In this document: piece after piece, positions 1 to 10,564 of the stretch
How the letters are laid out: the number at the start of each line of letters is the position of its first letter
Position numbering within the stretch: the first letter of the stretch is position 1
From: Epiperipatus broadwayi
Lineage: Eukaryota; Onychophora; Udeonychophora; Euonychophora; Peripatidae
Length of the DNA: 64,000 nt
Assembly (NCBI GenBank): GCA_028023455.1
Contig: JAQFVV010000043.1
Span: forward strand, 1,671,483 to 1,735,482
Direction of reading: 5' to 3'
Notes under the pieces: model-generated
What the model was told of the DNA's origin: nothing
Databases searched by the model: none
Seen by the model: only the letters and a program-made list of their open reading frames with translations
Position numbers and translations under genes: made by a program

Positions 1-649
1 TGTATAATCATAAATATGGATAAACACAACAATTTCCTGCAAGGAGATTAATATTAATTGGGTTCAATTTAAAAGCATTTCAAAGTTCTTAGCGACAGCT
101 AATGAAACTGCAGGCAATATCACATGAAACTTCATGGTGGCAAATAAATATTTATTACAGCATAACTAGAGCAATAATTTATTATTTAATTCATTAGACT
201 TGTTTAAGCATTTGTTCTAAATTTTCAAAAAGTCATTCACAAGGCAAATAACTACTTGGTTCATAAAATCCATTTAAATTCACAGTAAGTTTATTGATAA
301 TATATTTAAAAAATCAAGTGCAAATGAGGAGAACAATAAAATAAAAGGAATTCATGTCCAGTTTCATGTTCTTCTAGTCGTTCATTTATCAGCACATTTA
401 GAGACAAGTTAATAATTCATTAATCATACATCACATTTTCGTTTCTTATTTCCAGATACAAAATGGTTAGGTATATATTTTTGTCTATAATAATAATAAA
501 GCAGGTTAGAATAAGTTATCCGCACACATCCATTTAATCTTTATTCTTTTATAGCTAGCAAAAATTATCAACAAAGAGTCGAGTGTTTTATGAAAAAGTT
601 CAGCATAAATCTTCCAGAATAATAAAATTCACACATCCCAGTTATTTCT
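1..649. other. non-coding, nothing recognised
   Basis: A+T-rich sequence with no protein-like reading frame, no splice-bounded exon and no repeat that I could match elsewhere in the window. Confidence 0.5.
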
Positions 650-835
650 TTAATGTTGGAGATTAAATCTAGGTGAATCAAAATTATAATATAGACATGC
701 ATTTCAATTGCTTCCTTGATATTAGAGAGAAAATTTAGGTAAAGTAGATTTGACATATAAACACGCATTTCAATTAATGTTAGAAATTAAAGTTAGGCAA
801 AGCAGATTTATAATATATACACATCCCAAATGATG
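650..835. repeat. three degenerate tandem units of about 60 bp
   Basis: Three consecutive units begin TTAATGTTGGA (650), TTGATATTAGA (716) and TTAATGTTAGA (774). Each continues with a TTAGG-like core and ends near CATTTCAA or CATCCCAAA. Spacing is 66 and then 58 bases. The units have diverged, so this is an old local duplication. Confidence 0.6.
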
Positions 836-2750
836 ATTTTAAACTTAAATTAATCAATTAGAAGTAGGGAAAATATACCTTATTTCTATTGTTTTACGTC
901 TGCATATTACTTTCTTATTTTCCTCCGTAGAATTTCTGAGCTGTTTTCATCCAGAAAATCAATAGAATTTTTTTTACTTTTAAACTTGAACTATGGAAGA
1001 ACCAATTTGTAGAGACAAAATTATACTAATAAAAACCTTTTATGGAGAGAGGATTGTTGAAATCAGAAAAGGCCAACTTTTGTAAAAGTATTCCCTTTTT
1101 ATATCAGATTATTATCCAAGCATTTGTTTCTTCCACCTATCCAAGGTCACTCAAAAATTCAGAACTCTAGAAACAAAGGTTACTCCTCCCACTGTACTAG
1201 CCTAATTAGATACAAAATATGCAAGAATCTTTCTTGAAAAAAAAATGAAAAAAATTTATTTTGTCTTTTAAAAAAAAAAATTAAATTGAACCAAGAATAA
1301 AATGTTCTGTAACAAAATAAAAGCTAATGATTATTTTAGCAAATAAAATAATTGATAGTGTATTTGTCTGTTTGATAATCCACTGGTCCAGTGATCTATT
1401 AATTCATTTAAATTGTGTTTGAGCTGGTTATCCAAGCTACTGATTAGGAAATCAAACATTTTGCTGTGAAACATGATATTTGGTGGTTTAATGAAGTAAA
1501 TGGAAAATGAAGTTGAAAGATGGCACAAGCATACATGCAAATCCCTAAATGCTGTACTACAGGTACTAAACCAATCTGACTAAAATGAAAATTTTTATGA
1601 TGATGAGTCAAACATATTGCACTATTTACACTATGGGTTGAAGTATTAAAGCAAATAAACCAGAAAATTACCTAAACGAATATCAGTACTGTTCTGCAGA
1701 CAAATAAAACAAACTTGGATCAGCTTAAACTAACGCAATTTCTGTGACAAGCCCTTTCTAACATTGAATGCTCACTAAAAAAACATTAAATATCTCAAAA
1801 CCTTCAAATTATATCTGCAAGTGCTTTTAAACATAGTTTTAGGTCATTAATAAAAAATTTCACGTTATTTCATTTTTTTTTTTAGTAAGATGCAATCAGC
1901 TGTTACTGGTACCGTGCTATATAATTACAATCAATATTTCTGGTGCCTATCCAGAAGGTTACAACATATATATATTGTGTCCCATTGTCAAGAAAACTGA
2001 ACATTTAAATGTTGCATTTACATATGAAGTCTCATTTCCATATCGTCCATACTTCTAACTGCTAAGCATTAAGCAGTAGTATGATTCTGGCAGTAATCTG
2101 CCAATGTAAAATTTGAACGTTAATCTTTTAATAATAACTCAATTATAATGAGCATATAATAATTACAATTTTTACACTTTTTCTACATAACTATGCCACA
2201 AATGTTTCTGATCATTTTTTCACTTTCTCGTTTCAATAGTCCAAGTTTTGCTTTGTGCAAAAGTATATTCCAGTAAATTTTTATTAAATTTCAGATTCCA
2301 CATTCTATAAAATGTTTATATTTTCATATCAAAACTTAATTTAACTATTCTGATTGTCATTCTAATTTCTTTCTCTTGTCCATATTACTTCTCAGCTTTT
2401 TAATTATTTAAAATTAATAATCTGTTTGATATATCTTCATCATTGATCTCAATAGTTTTATTCATGTTGATTTTCATACCATATTTGGGTAGTTTAGTAT
2501 TTGTTAAGATATTCGCTACTTTGTTTTCTAAACAATGGCTCCAAATAAATAAAACTAGGAACATTATTCCGTACCATGTATAGATTTCTTTAATCGAGTT
2601 TTCTTTTATGCCTTCTTTTATAAAATCTTAAAATAATTTTATCAAATGTTTTTTTGGGAAGCCCAATATTTCTTTTTCTGATAATTTCTAATTTTATATC
2701 TCTTATTCGCTCTACTCTTTTAAATCAAAACTGTTATAAATAGATGTTTA
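836..2750. other. non-coding, nothing recognised
   Basis: A+T-rich DNA with homopolymer runs. Possible reading frames are short, made of low-complexity codons, and lack splice sites. I see no element boundary here. Confidence 0.5.
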
Positions 2751-2806
2751 TGTAAACAAATATACGCTTGTTCGGTGGTTTTGGTAAAGCGCCATCTATT
2801 AATTAA
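2751..2806 (+). repeat. single arm of the palindromic element also at 36921-37016
   Basis: The stretch around GGTTTTGGTAAAGCGCCATC closely matches the right arm of the near-perfect palindrome at 36921-37016 (GGTTTTTGGTAAAACGCCAT), including the preceding TGTxxAC...CGCTT segment. Only one arm is present, so this is a broken copy of a short MITE-like family. Confidence 0.6.
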
Positions 2807-3166
2807 GAATCCTAAATAAAACTCAGTCATACTTTAGCTGCATGAATTTCTTTCTGGCTTTTCACTTTTTTCTTTACTTTTAGTTTACATAATAAAAGCT
2901 TATTTTTATCATTAAATAACATGAATAATTTTATCTTTTTTCAACATCTGATTACTGTATTATCTATCTTTCATTCATTTTTCTACATTCTTTTTGTCAA
3001 ATGCTTTTCCTTTATTGTTTTTTTTCTTTTCAGCTCATGTTAATCTCTTATTTTTGTTTTATATCATTTTATTAATCACATTGCTAGTAATTCACGCCTT
3101 TTCTTTGCACTTTTTTCTTAATCTACTGTTTCTACAACTTTTACATTTTCTCCCCCTCTTTTCTTC

Positions 3167-3282
3167 CATAGCGTAAGCTTGTGGTTAAACACCTGTAGGG
3201 GTCCCTACTATCACATTTTACACGCATATTCTCAAGGTTATAGCCTCAGTAAATATTACGTAATCAATGTGCGTTTATTAAA
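3167..3282 (-). repeat. P2 palindromic repeat, fragment
   Basis: It contains GCGTAAGCTTGTGGTTAA, the GGGGTCCCTAC block and a CTCAGTAAATATTACGTAA end. In inverted orientation the same blocks occur at 10088-10170 and 18511-18690. The end CGTAATCAATGTGCGTT is the reverse complement of the flank at 18487-18503, so that flank belongs to the family too. Confidence 0.65.
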
Positions 3283-3499
3283 TTTATAATTACAACTTTA
3301 AATTACTGTAATAGATTTCTAACTATAAAATCTTTACATTGACTCATTGTAAATCGAAAGATTTTGCGAGTATTAATGTGTAATAAGAAATGTGGACTTA
3401 ATCAGTGAAGTATTGAATAGCTTCACGCTCGTAGATCTAACCGCTTCAGCTTCACCTATTTAAATAGAAAGTAGGTTGAAGTAAAGAAGGGGCCCACTC

Positions 3500-3571
3500 T
3501 TTTCATCCATAGCGTAAGCTTGTGGCATTTTACACGCATATTCTCGAGGTTATAGCCTCAGTAAATATTAC
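3500..3571 (-). repeat. P2 palindromic repeat, second shorter fragment
   Basis: It repeats CCATAGCGTAAGCTTGTGG joined directly to CATTTTACACGCATATTCTC and AGCCTCAGTAAATATTAC, matching 3167-3259 with the central block missing. The two copies lie about 330 bases apart in the same orientation. Confidence 0.65.
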
Positions 3572-3826
3572 TTTTGACTTCTTAATCAAAATTTAGACTC
3601 CTATACTTAGATTTTTTTAATCACCCATTCTATGATTGATGATAAATTTTCTAATATCTCTTAAAGATTCTTTTTTAAAATATATATATATTACCATAAA
3701 TAAATACCTTACTATCGCTTTTACAATATGGACATAGGATCTTGGAACTATTCCAAAACCTAGTTGATTAAAACATAATCTAAGTGAAATATATTTTTAT
3801 TATATGTATCTTTTTTATGTTTTTGC

Positions 3827-4512
3827 CTTTTTTTAAATAAGTTTTTTTTTTTTTTTTTTTGGGGGGGTCTTTTTTAAATAATTTTTTTTTTTAAATAAAA
3901 ATAAATAAAAATTATTATTTTTTTAACTATTTTCTTGTTATTGACACAATAAAGACTTTTGAATCTTTTTTTTAAATATGGCTTTTTTTTTTTGGTTTTC
4001 TTCTTTCTTAAATAAATATTCACACACACACAAAAGAACACATAATTTGTACTTTTTAAACGCATTTTTTAAATTAATATCAACAAATTAAAAAAGTATT
4101 ACAAATAAGATTTTGGACTTTTTTTTTTTTAAAGTGTCATAGCATCGGCCGGGACGCGAACCCGCAACCCGCCCGGGCAACTGCCTGCAAGGCAGTCGCG
4201 CTGACCTCTCGCCCACCAACGCAAGACTTTTTAAACGCGTTTTTTTTTTTTATTAACATCAATAAATTTTAAAATTATTAAAAATAACTTTGAACTTTTA
4301 TTAACATCAACAATCCACGAGTACAAATATATTTATTTTAAAAAAAAGAAAACCAAAAAAAAAAAAGCTGTACTTAAAAAAAAGATTCAAAAGTCTTTAT
4401 TGTGTCAATAACAAGAAAATAGTTTAAAAAGTAATAATTTTTATTTGTTTCAAAAAAATTATTATTTAAAAAAGAAGAAAATCCCCCCAAAAAACGTATT
4501 TAAAAAAACCGT
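3827..4512. repeat. foldback element with a SINE in its spacer
   Basis: The left arm (about 3827-4030) and right arm (about 4320-4512) are inverted copies. Both contain ATTGACACAATAAAGACTTT (or its complement), a run of G or C in the outer part, and the GGTTTTCTT tract. The spacer holds a tRNA-derived SINE at 4121-4225. Low-complexity T and A tracts make the exact arm ends uncertain. Confidence 0.65.
4121..4225 (-). mobile_element. tRNA-derived SINE, copy 1
   Basis: Read on the minus strand it runs GTTGGTGGGCGAGAGGTCAG (A-box-like), then a GCAAGGCAG anticodon-arm-like palindrome, then GCGGGTTCGCGTCCCGG (B-box-like), then GATGCTATGACAC and an A tract. Eight copies of this layout occur in the window. 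It is a pol III retroposon that needs a LINE for movement, not a functional tRNA gene. Confidence 0.8.
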
Positions 4513-4567
4513 CTGGGAACGTTCATATTTTATTGTTTTTGCATAGCAACAACGCCATCAAGCGTGG

Positions 4568-5320
4568 CGTGCGGATGTATGGACAGCAAAGGAGGCAATT
4601 CAAGGAGAAACGGGATAGTCGAGTTTTCATATGAGAGTTGCAAAAAGTAAAATGAAAATGTTTGGTAGATTGCAGCTTATGGATAATAAAAGAATAGTCA
4701 AAATAGTATTTAATTGGTTTATGAGTAAAGGGCAGGTAACAAGTTGGGTGAGAAGGGTAATGCGGTATTCAAAAGATTTGGATAAAGAATTTATATCAGT
4801 ATATTTGTATAAAAGATGGGATGATTGTGTTAAGAGGATTGTTGAGTGTTATAGTAGTAAGGAATGGGATAAAAGAATAGATTTATTAATAAAGAATAGG
4901 GAGTTAGAGAGATGGAAAAATAGTATGGAGAGTAGAAAGAGTTTAGAATATACACGTAAATGGAAAAATATGGGTGATTTATTTTGTAAATTATGTAAGA
5001 AAGGAATATAAAATATTAGGCATTTGTTAATTAAATGTAAATGCTTGAAAACAGAAAGGTTACATATAATGAAGTTATGGAAGAATAAATATGAAAAAAG
5101 TGATTATTGGTTTTTATGCTGGGTTTTGGGAAAAGATAAGAGGACTTAGATATAAAGGCCATAGAGTTGACAACGATTATGTTGTGGAAATGGGATGGAG
5201 CAGAATATGGGAAAACTTAGAATGGGGAATGGAAAATTAAGTGGCTAACAGGTTTATCTGGGCATAATTGCTGAGATATTCTTGACTTCGTTTAAGGAGA
5301 AGCTACATCACATCACCCAA
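4568..5320 (+). mobile_element. LINE-A 3' fragment with in-frame internal deletion
   Basis: This copy of the C-terminal part of LINE-A is open from 4631 to about 5011. It shares KSKMKMFGRLQ, FNWFMSKGQVT, KRWDDCVKRIVEC and the Cys-knuckle start CKLCKKG with the longer copy at 8089-9015. Relative to that copy, 99 bases (8722-8820, 33 codons) are missing, and the frame stays open across the junction. The 3' untranslated part from about 5225 contains TTGCTGAGATATTCTTGACT and ends in a short CATCA-type tail near 5315, as does the fragment at 9563-9868. It is 5' truncated, as is usual for target-primed insertions. Confidence 0.85.
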
Positions 5321-6120
5321 TTTTTTATTTTTTAAATCATATATTATTACCATCATATTACTTAAATGATAATTTTAATAAAAACAAAAACAAAAATTTC
5401 ACATTCCTATACATAAACATATTCTTGTAAAAATACTATATTTCTCTTATATTAAAATTGCAACATCATTATTATATAACAATGTATTCTTTCAAAATTA
5501 ATTCAGTATTACATATATGCATTAATATTTTTTGTTTATGAATTTTCATGCAGAGAATTATCTTCAGATAGTTTGAATGATTTCTTCTGTAGACTTAATA
5601 ATAATAAAAAATTATATTTTGCTTTCAGTTGATTGCAGATTTATATCATGAACGATTTTAAGCAAGAACTAAAAGAGGTTGGCTATTTATAATTCATAAA
5701 AAACGACTAAATGAAAAATAATAAAATAAAACCCAATTATTAAGATATTAGATAATGGCTGTATGAAAAATGGAAGATAAAAAAAAAAAAATGAATGAGA
5801 AAGTTTAGATAAACAAAAAAAAAAAAAAACGGATATATATAAAATCAAGTAAATAAATGAAACTAAAAATATATTAAGAAAAGGTTTCTGATATGCAGAA
5901 AACATGTTATAGAAATAATATCAAAGAAATGATAAGAATTATAATTGAAATTAAGAAGGAGAAATATTTTGTAAATAAAAATAGAACAAATATAAAAAAC
6001 AATTGTTTGATAAATGTGCGATGAAAATTGGATATATGCTTGGATCATTCAGCTTTCTTTAATTGTGTTGTACTTATGGTGAATAAATGATAAATAGTTG
6101 ATTTTGGCACGAGTTGAAAA
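5321..6120. other. non-coding A-rich spacer between LINE fragments
   Basis: It is A-rich, especially from 5690 to 6000, with several poly-A or poly-T runs. I see no recognisable LINE domain, SINE or exon. It may include decayed LINE 5' sequence, but I cannot show that. Confidence 0.4.
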
Positions 6121-6729
6121 ATGAACTTGCTAAGTAATCATTTAGTACATATTCTGGGATTTTTAAAAATACCTGAGGATATACAAAGTTTTAAAAAAAG
6201 GGGGAAGAGAATAATGGTTATAGGGGATATAAATGGACATATTGAAGAAATTGATGATGTAGATAATAAAAATGGACAACTTTTGAAGAAATTTTGTCAG
6301 AAAGTGAATTTGAGTATTGGAAATTTATTAAATATTTATGAGGGACAATACACATGGTCTAGAAATAATATATTTCATACAATAGATTATGTATTAGTAG
6401 AGAAAGAGGGAATGAATAAAATATGGAAAATTAAGGTGTTTGATGATGAAGAAAAAGTATGCACTAGTGATCATAACTTCATTGTAATTGAAATGGTTAC
6501 TAATGTGATGGAAAATAGAAATAAAAGTAGAAACAATAGTGAAAGATGTGGATGGAGAGTGAATGATAAGAATAAGTTGGAAGAGTATAAAATACAAGTT
6601 GAAGAAATCATGGAAGAGTGGGTTGGGGATGAGTATAAGGACAGGTGTAAAGAAGTAGAAAAAGTGGCAAATAGGGTTTTAGGTGAGAATATTCAGAAGA
6701 ATAAAAATAATAAAAAAAATGAGAATTAG
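6121..6729 (+). pseudogene. LINE-A endonuclease domain (APE type), partial
   Basis: The endonuclease of a LINE nicks target DNA to prime reverse transcription. This open stretch of 202 codons keeps the C-terminal half of the APE fold: IMVIGDINGH (the GDxN motif) near residue 31, YTWSRNN near residue 77, then IDYVLVE and TSDHNFIVIEM (the SDH motif with catalytic Asp and His). The N-terminal motifs are missing, so the copy is 5' truncated. After the SDH motif it continues into a Lys/Asn-rich linker and overlaps the next open frame at 6683. A-rich codon use matches the rest of LINE-A. Confidence 0.8.
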
Positions 6730-7206
6730 TAAATGTGTAAAAGAGAGGAAAGAAGCATGTAGAGAATATAAATGTGCTATTAAGAACAAGGAAAGTGAAA
6801 AATATATTAATGCTAAATGGGAAAAGTACTTAGAAAAGAAGTTGGCTAAAATAGATAATTATATAGAGAGAATGAAATTGAATAGTAAATTGTTGGAGGA
6901 TATTAATAAAAGTGGAAGTGATTGGAGTAAAAAATTTTGGAATTACATTAAAAGGAGAAATGTAGGGGAGGAGAGAGAGATAGTATTACTAGATGATGAC
7001 AGAGTAATGTATAGCTCTAGAGAAGATTTATAGAGAATCTTAAATAGATATGTAATGAATATAGAAAAGATGTTAGATGTGAAGGATAGAATGATAGAAA
7101 ACATGAAAGCATATAGTAATAGAAATGTTAGGTTTACAGAAAATGAACTGGATGAGGTAGAGAAGAAAGTGGAAAGGCAAGATGTTTAGATGGATGTGCA
7201 GCAGAG

Positions 7207-7999
7207 ATGGTAATGTATTTAGGATATAGGGCAAAAGTAAAGTTATTATCCTGTTTTAATAAGATGGCACAGAATAGAGTTTGTCCGAGTAGTTGGAGTA
7301 ATACAAGAGTAAGATTATTATTTACAGGAAAGGGTAAGGATCATAGAAAGTTAAATAATTATAGACCGATAATGGTAACATCAGTTTTATATAAAGTTTT
7401 CTCATATATAGTGGCTAGAAAAGTTGTAAAATGGATGGAAGGGAATAATGTAGTGGGAGAAATGCAAAGAGGTTTTAGATTAGATAGTCATATAGGAGAT
7501 AGTTTATTCGTAGTTTACACAACTTATGGATATGAGTAGAAATTCAGGTAAACAGTTATATATGAGTTTCATAGATATAGAGAAGGCATATGATAGAGTA
7601 AATAGAAATAGATTATGAATAAGTTTAGCAAATTTGGGAATGGTTGAAGCTTTAGTGGATATTATTAAGAAATTATATGAAAATAATTATATATATCAGT
7701 TAGGGAATATAGAATCAGTTAAAGTTAAAAATAGGGTGGGACTAAGGCAAGGATGCCCTATGTCACCTATTTTGTTTGTGTTGTATTTGAGTGAAATGGA
7801 AAGAACAATAGAAAGATTAAAAAGAGGGATAGAGATACCATTAATAGGTAGTAAGGGAGTATATATTTTGTCAAGTCTTTTTTTTTTTGTGGATGATATA
7901 TTTTTGTGTGCAGAAAGAAGAGAAGATATGGAAGTTATGCTGAGGACATGTGCAAGGGTGGGTAAAGAGATGGGGGTTCAATTTAGTGAAGAAAAATGA
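7207..7999 (+). pseudogene. LINE-A reverse transcriptase domain, broken
   Basis: RT motifs appear in order across two frames. LNNYRPIMVTSVLYKVFSYI is near 7350-7410 and MQRGFR near 7460. FIDIEKAYDRVN, holding the first catalytic Asp, is near 7570 between open stretches. LRQGCPMSPILFVLYLSEME is near 7740-7800, and FFVDDIFLCAE near 7885. The catalytic box reads FVDD where LINEs usually have F/YADD. Stops at 7537 and 7617 and a frame change separate the parts. The FVDD change may be decay or may belong to the family, and no second copy of this region is present to decide. Confidence 0.85.
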
Positions 8000-8088
8000 A
8001 ATATAATGATGGCTAATACTGGGGAAAGAGAAGATGTAGAATTTTTATTGGGAGATATTAAGTTAAGTGTGGGAATAGATATAGTTAT

Positions 8089-9015
8089 TTGGGAATTATT
8101 TTAAGTAATCAGAAAAATTATTTGGATGAATGGGAGAAAAAATTGATAAATGAAGCAAAGAAAAGAAAGGGATTGATAAAGAAATTATCAGTGTTTTCAT
8201 ATAATAAATATGATGTAGCTAGAATTATATGGAAAGGAGTTGCAGTAGCAGCGGTAACATATGGTAATGATGCATTATGTGTTAGTAAAGGGTTATTAGA
8301 TTATTTAGAAAAAGTTCAAAGGGAAGTAGGAAGACATGCATTGGATGCAGTTGTATGGACAGCAAGGGAGGCAATTCAAGAAGAAATGGGACGGTCAAGT
8401 TTTCATATGAGAAATGCAAAAAGTAAAATGAAAATGTTTGGTAGATTGCAGTTTATGGATAATAAAAGAATAGCCAAAATAGTATTTAATTGGGTTATGA
8501 GTAAAGGGCAGGTAACAAGATGGGTGAGAAAGGTAATGTGGTATGCAAAAGATTTGGATAAAGAATTTGTAGCGGTATATTTGTTCAAAAGATGGGATGA
8601 TTGTGTCAGGAGGATTGTTGAGTGTTATAGTGGTAAGGAGTGGGATAAAAGAATAGATTTATTAATAAAGAATAGGGAGTTAGAGAGATGGAGAACTAGT
8701 ATGGAGAGTAAAAAGAGTTTAAATATATATAGAAATAATATTAGGTGCGAGTTAATATATGATAATAGTAAGGAAAGTAGTTTATTGTTTAAGGCTCGAA
8801 CAGGATCTTTAGCAACAAGAGAATATACATGTAAGTGGGAAAATATGGGTGATTTAGTCTGCAAGTTGTGTAAGAAAGGCATAGAAAATATTAGGCATCT
8901 GTTACTTCAATGTAAATGCTTGGAAGCAGAAAGGGTACAAATAATGAAGTTATGGAAGATTAAATATGAACAAAGTGATTATATACAGAAAGTGAGTTAT
9001 TGGTTTTTATGCTAG
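8089..9015 (+). pseudogene. LINE-A C-terminal domain with CCHC-like knuckle
   Basis: An open stretch of 308 codons covers the region downstream of the RT fingers and palm. It includes the thumb-like VTYGNDALCVSKGLLDYLEK and ends in CKLCKKGIENIRHLLLQC, which has C-x2-C-x9-H-x4-C spacing. This knuckle is common at the C-terminus of LINE proteins and is thought to bind nucleic acid. The same region is present with an in-frame deletion at 4631-5011, and its last part again at 9571-9762. The stretch remained open longer than the upstream RT, which may be chance. Confidence 0.8.
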
Positions 9016-9045
9016 GTTTGGGAAAAAGATAATGGGGATTTAGAT

Positions 9046-9562
9046 ATGACTTATTTAAATAAAATCTGCAAATTGTTTTCTTTCAACAAATGATTAATGA
9101 TAAACGTAGTTAGGTTTATCAAAAATGTACGAAGTCGAGGTTGAGTTTGGCGGTTGTAAATAAAGATGTGACAATTCCCATGTAGTAAAGATGTATATGA
9201 GAGCTGGCGACCTGGGCCAACTGATGAGTACTGGTTCAGCATGAAATGCATCTTGGGGGTCATTTGTCTTTTATTGTATCTTTATATGAATTTAAAAAGA
9301 AAGGAAGTATGGAGATTATTAAAATAAAAATAGTAGAGTTACCAGATTTTCAATTCATAAAATACCGGCATTTGGAAAATCAAAATATTGGACAAAAATA
9401 TTAATTTTCAAACTGAACAAAAATTTTAAACTAATCATATTTTTCATTTGCGTAAATTTTTTTTTTTAACAAAACGTTATCATTTTTAATTGGTTCATAC
9501 AGAACTATGTACAATTGTGACGTTGCATTTTTATTTATAACGGGCGTTTAGTGTTTTTGTCA
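9046..9562. other. sequence interrupting LINE-A copies
   Basis: LINE-A sequence breaks off near 9045 and a new fragment starts near 9563, overlapping the earlier copy by about 130 bases of element sequence. The stretch between is not LINE-A. It includes a GC-richer block at 9160-9262 containing the hammerhead-like candidate described separately, followed by A+T-rich DNA. Confidence 0.6.
9188..9254 (+). ncRNA. possible degenerate hammerhead-like motif
   Basis: CTGATGA (9221-9227) is followed by an imperfect 6-bp hairpin (9228-9242, loop GTT, one A-C mismatch, one G-T) and GAAA (9243-9246). A 9-bp helix can form between 9188-9196 and 9246-9254 with one wobble, which would be stem III of a type III layout with U9196 and A9197 at the cleavage position. 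Stem I is poor: one closing pair, a six-base bulge, then TGGC with GCCA. It may be a decayed ribozyme or coincidence. Confidence 0.25.
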
Positions 9563-9868
9563 GGTCTTGTTTGAAAACAGAAAGGGTACATATAATGAAG
9601 TTGTGGAAAAATAAATATGAAAAGAGTGATTATACAGGAAGTGAATTATTAGTTTTTATGCTGGGTTTGGGAAAAGATAAGGGGGATTTAGATATAAAGG
9701 TTATAGAGTTGACAAAAATTATGTTGTGGAAATGGGATAGAGCAGATTATGGGTATATTTAGAGTGGGGAATGTAAAATAAAGTGGCTAACAGGTTTATC
9801 TGAGCATAATTGCTGAGATATTCTTGACTTCGTTTAAGGAGAAGCCATAATACATCACATCACATGTT
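9563..9868 (+). mobile_element. LINE-A 3' terminal fragment
   Basis: It starts at TTGAAAACAGAAAGGGTACA and covers the last part of the coding region (HIMKLWKNKYEKSDY, then a stretch ending GYI) and the 3' untranslated region. It shares GGCTAACAGGTTTATCTG and ATATTCTTGACTTCGTTTAA with 5230-5320 and ends in a CATCACATCACAT tail. Its tail together with that near 5309 defines the LINE-A 3' end as a short CATCA-type repeat. Confidence 0.85.
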
Positions 9869-10087
9869 TTGAACAGCAGATCGAACATTTCTCGTGATAG
9901 AAAAAACTTGTTCAACTGGTGCTATGGATCCTTGTAGACAAAAAAATGAAATAACAATTTTGTGAAGTTAGGGCACTTCCATTTGTTTGAAACATTTTGA
10001 AAACCTCAACTCATAAATCAGTAATATTAGAAGTAATATTCTTAAAAAGTTTTGACATTTCCTTCTTCCTGTTTACTTTTCTCAATT

Positions 10088-10170
10088 TTTACTAAGGCAA
10101 TAAACTTAAAGCATGTGCGGTTGTAAATGCGAAGGTAGGGACCTCTACAGGCTTAACCACAAGCTTACAC
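10088..10170 (+). repeat. P2 palindromic repeat, fragment
   Basis: TTTACTAAGGCAATAAAC, GCATGTGCGGTTG, the GTAGGGACCTCTACAGG block and CTTAACCACAAGCTTA are shared with 18511-18690 and, inverted, with 3167-3282. Confidence 0.7.
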
Positions 10171-10564
10171 ATTGGAAAAAAAGAGGGCTATTTTTTGTTT
10201 TAAAGCTTGCAGTACTATTTTTAAACCAAAATTTCATGAAAAGTTTTATTAAATATCAATAGCTGATTTTTCAGAGAGAATTGAATTAATAAATTTCACT
10301 AATTCTTCAACATGTGACCACCGAAGTGCAAAATCCTGATTTATTTTTATCCGTGAAAATTTTTCTGCATCATCAAGTCTGTTTTTCCACATTTCTAAAA
10401 AATAAATACAACTTTCTTAAAAATGTAAAATGTCTTTCAAAATCTCATTTGTTTAGTTTTTTTGTTTACATAGGGAGATATTTTGTTTGCAAAGATGAGA
10501 AATAAATTTATTATCTTTTCTGGCTTTAATAAATAAGGCTAACAATTCATGGAATGGATTTTCA

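Larger units (their letters stand above)
6121..9045 (+). mobile_element. LINE-A, non-LTR retrotransposon, 5' and 3' truncated
   Basis: This is an autonomous-type LINE in decay. In order it has an APE-like endonuclease (6121-6729), a lysine-rich linker (6683-7033), reverse transcriptase (about 7207-7999) and a C-terminal domain with a CCHC-like knuckle (8089-9015). The blocks lie in different frames and are interrupted by stops near 7031, 7187, 7537, 7617 and 7998, so it cannot make one intact protein. Its 3' end stops abruptly near 9045, in the middle of sequence that continues in the separate fragment at 9563-9868. The clade is uncertain. The APE endonuclease and terminal knuckle fit several clades, such as CR1, L2, Jockey and I. 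Confidence 0.85.

Noticed and set aside
8403-8882. Minus-strand frames opposite LINE-A
   Set aside because: They mirror the coding strand of a recognisable LINE and have no independent support.
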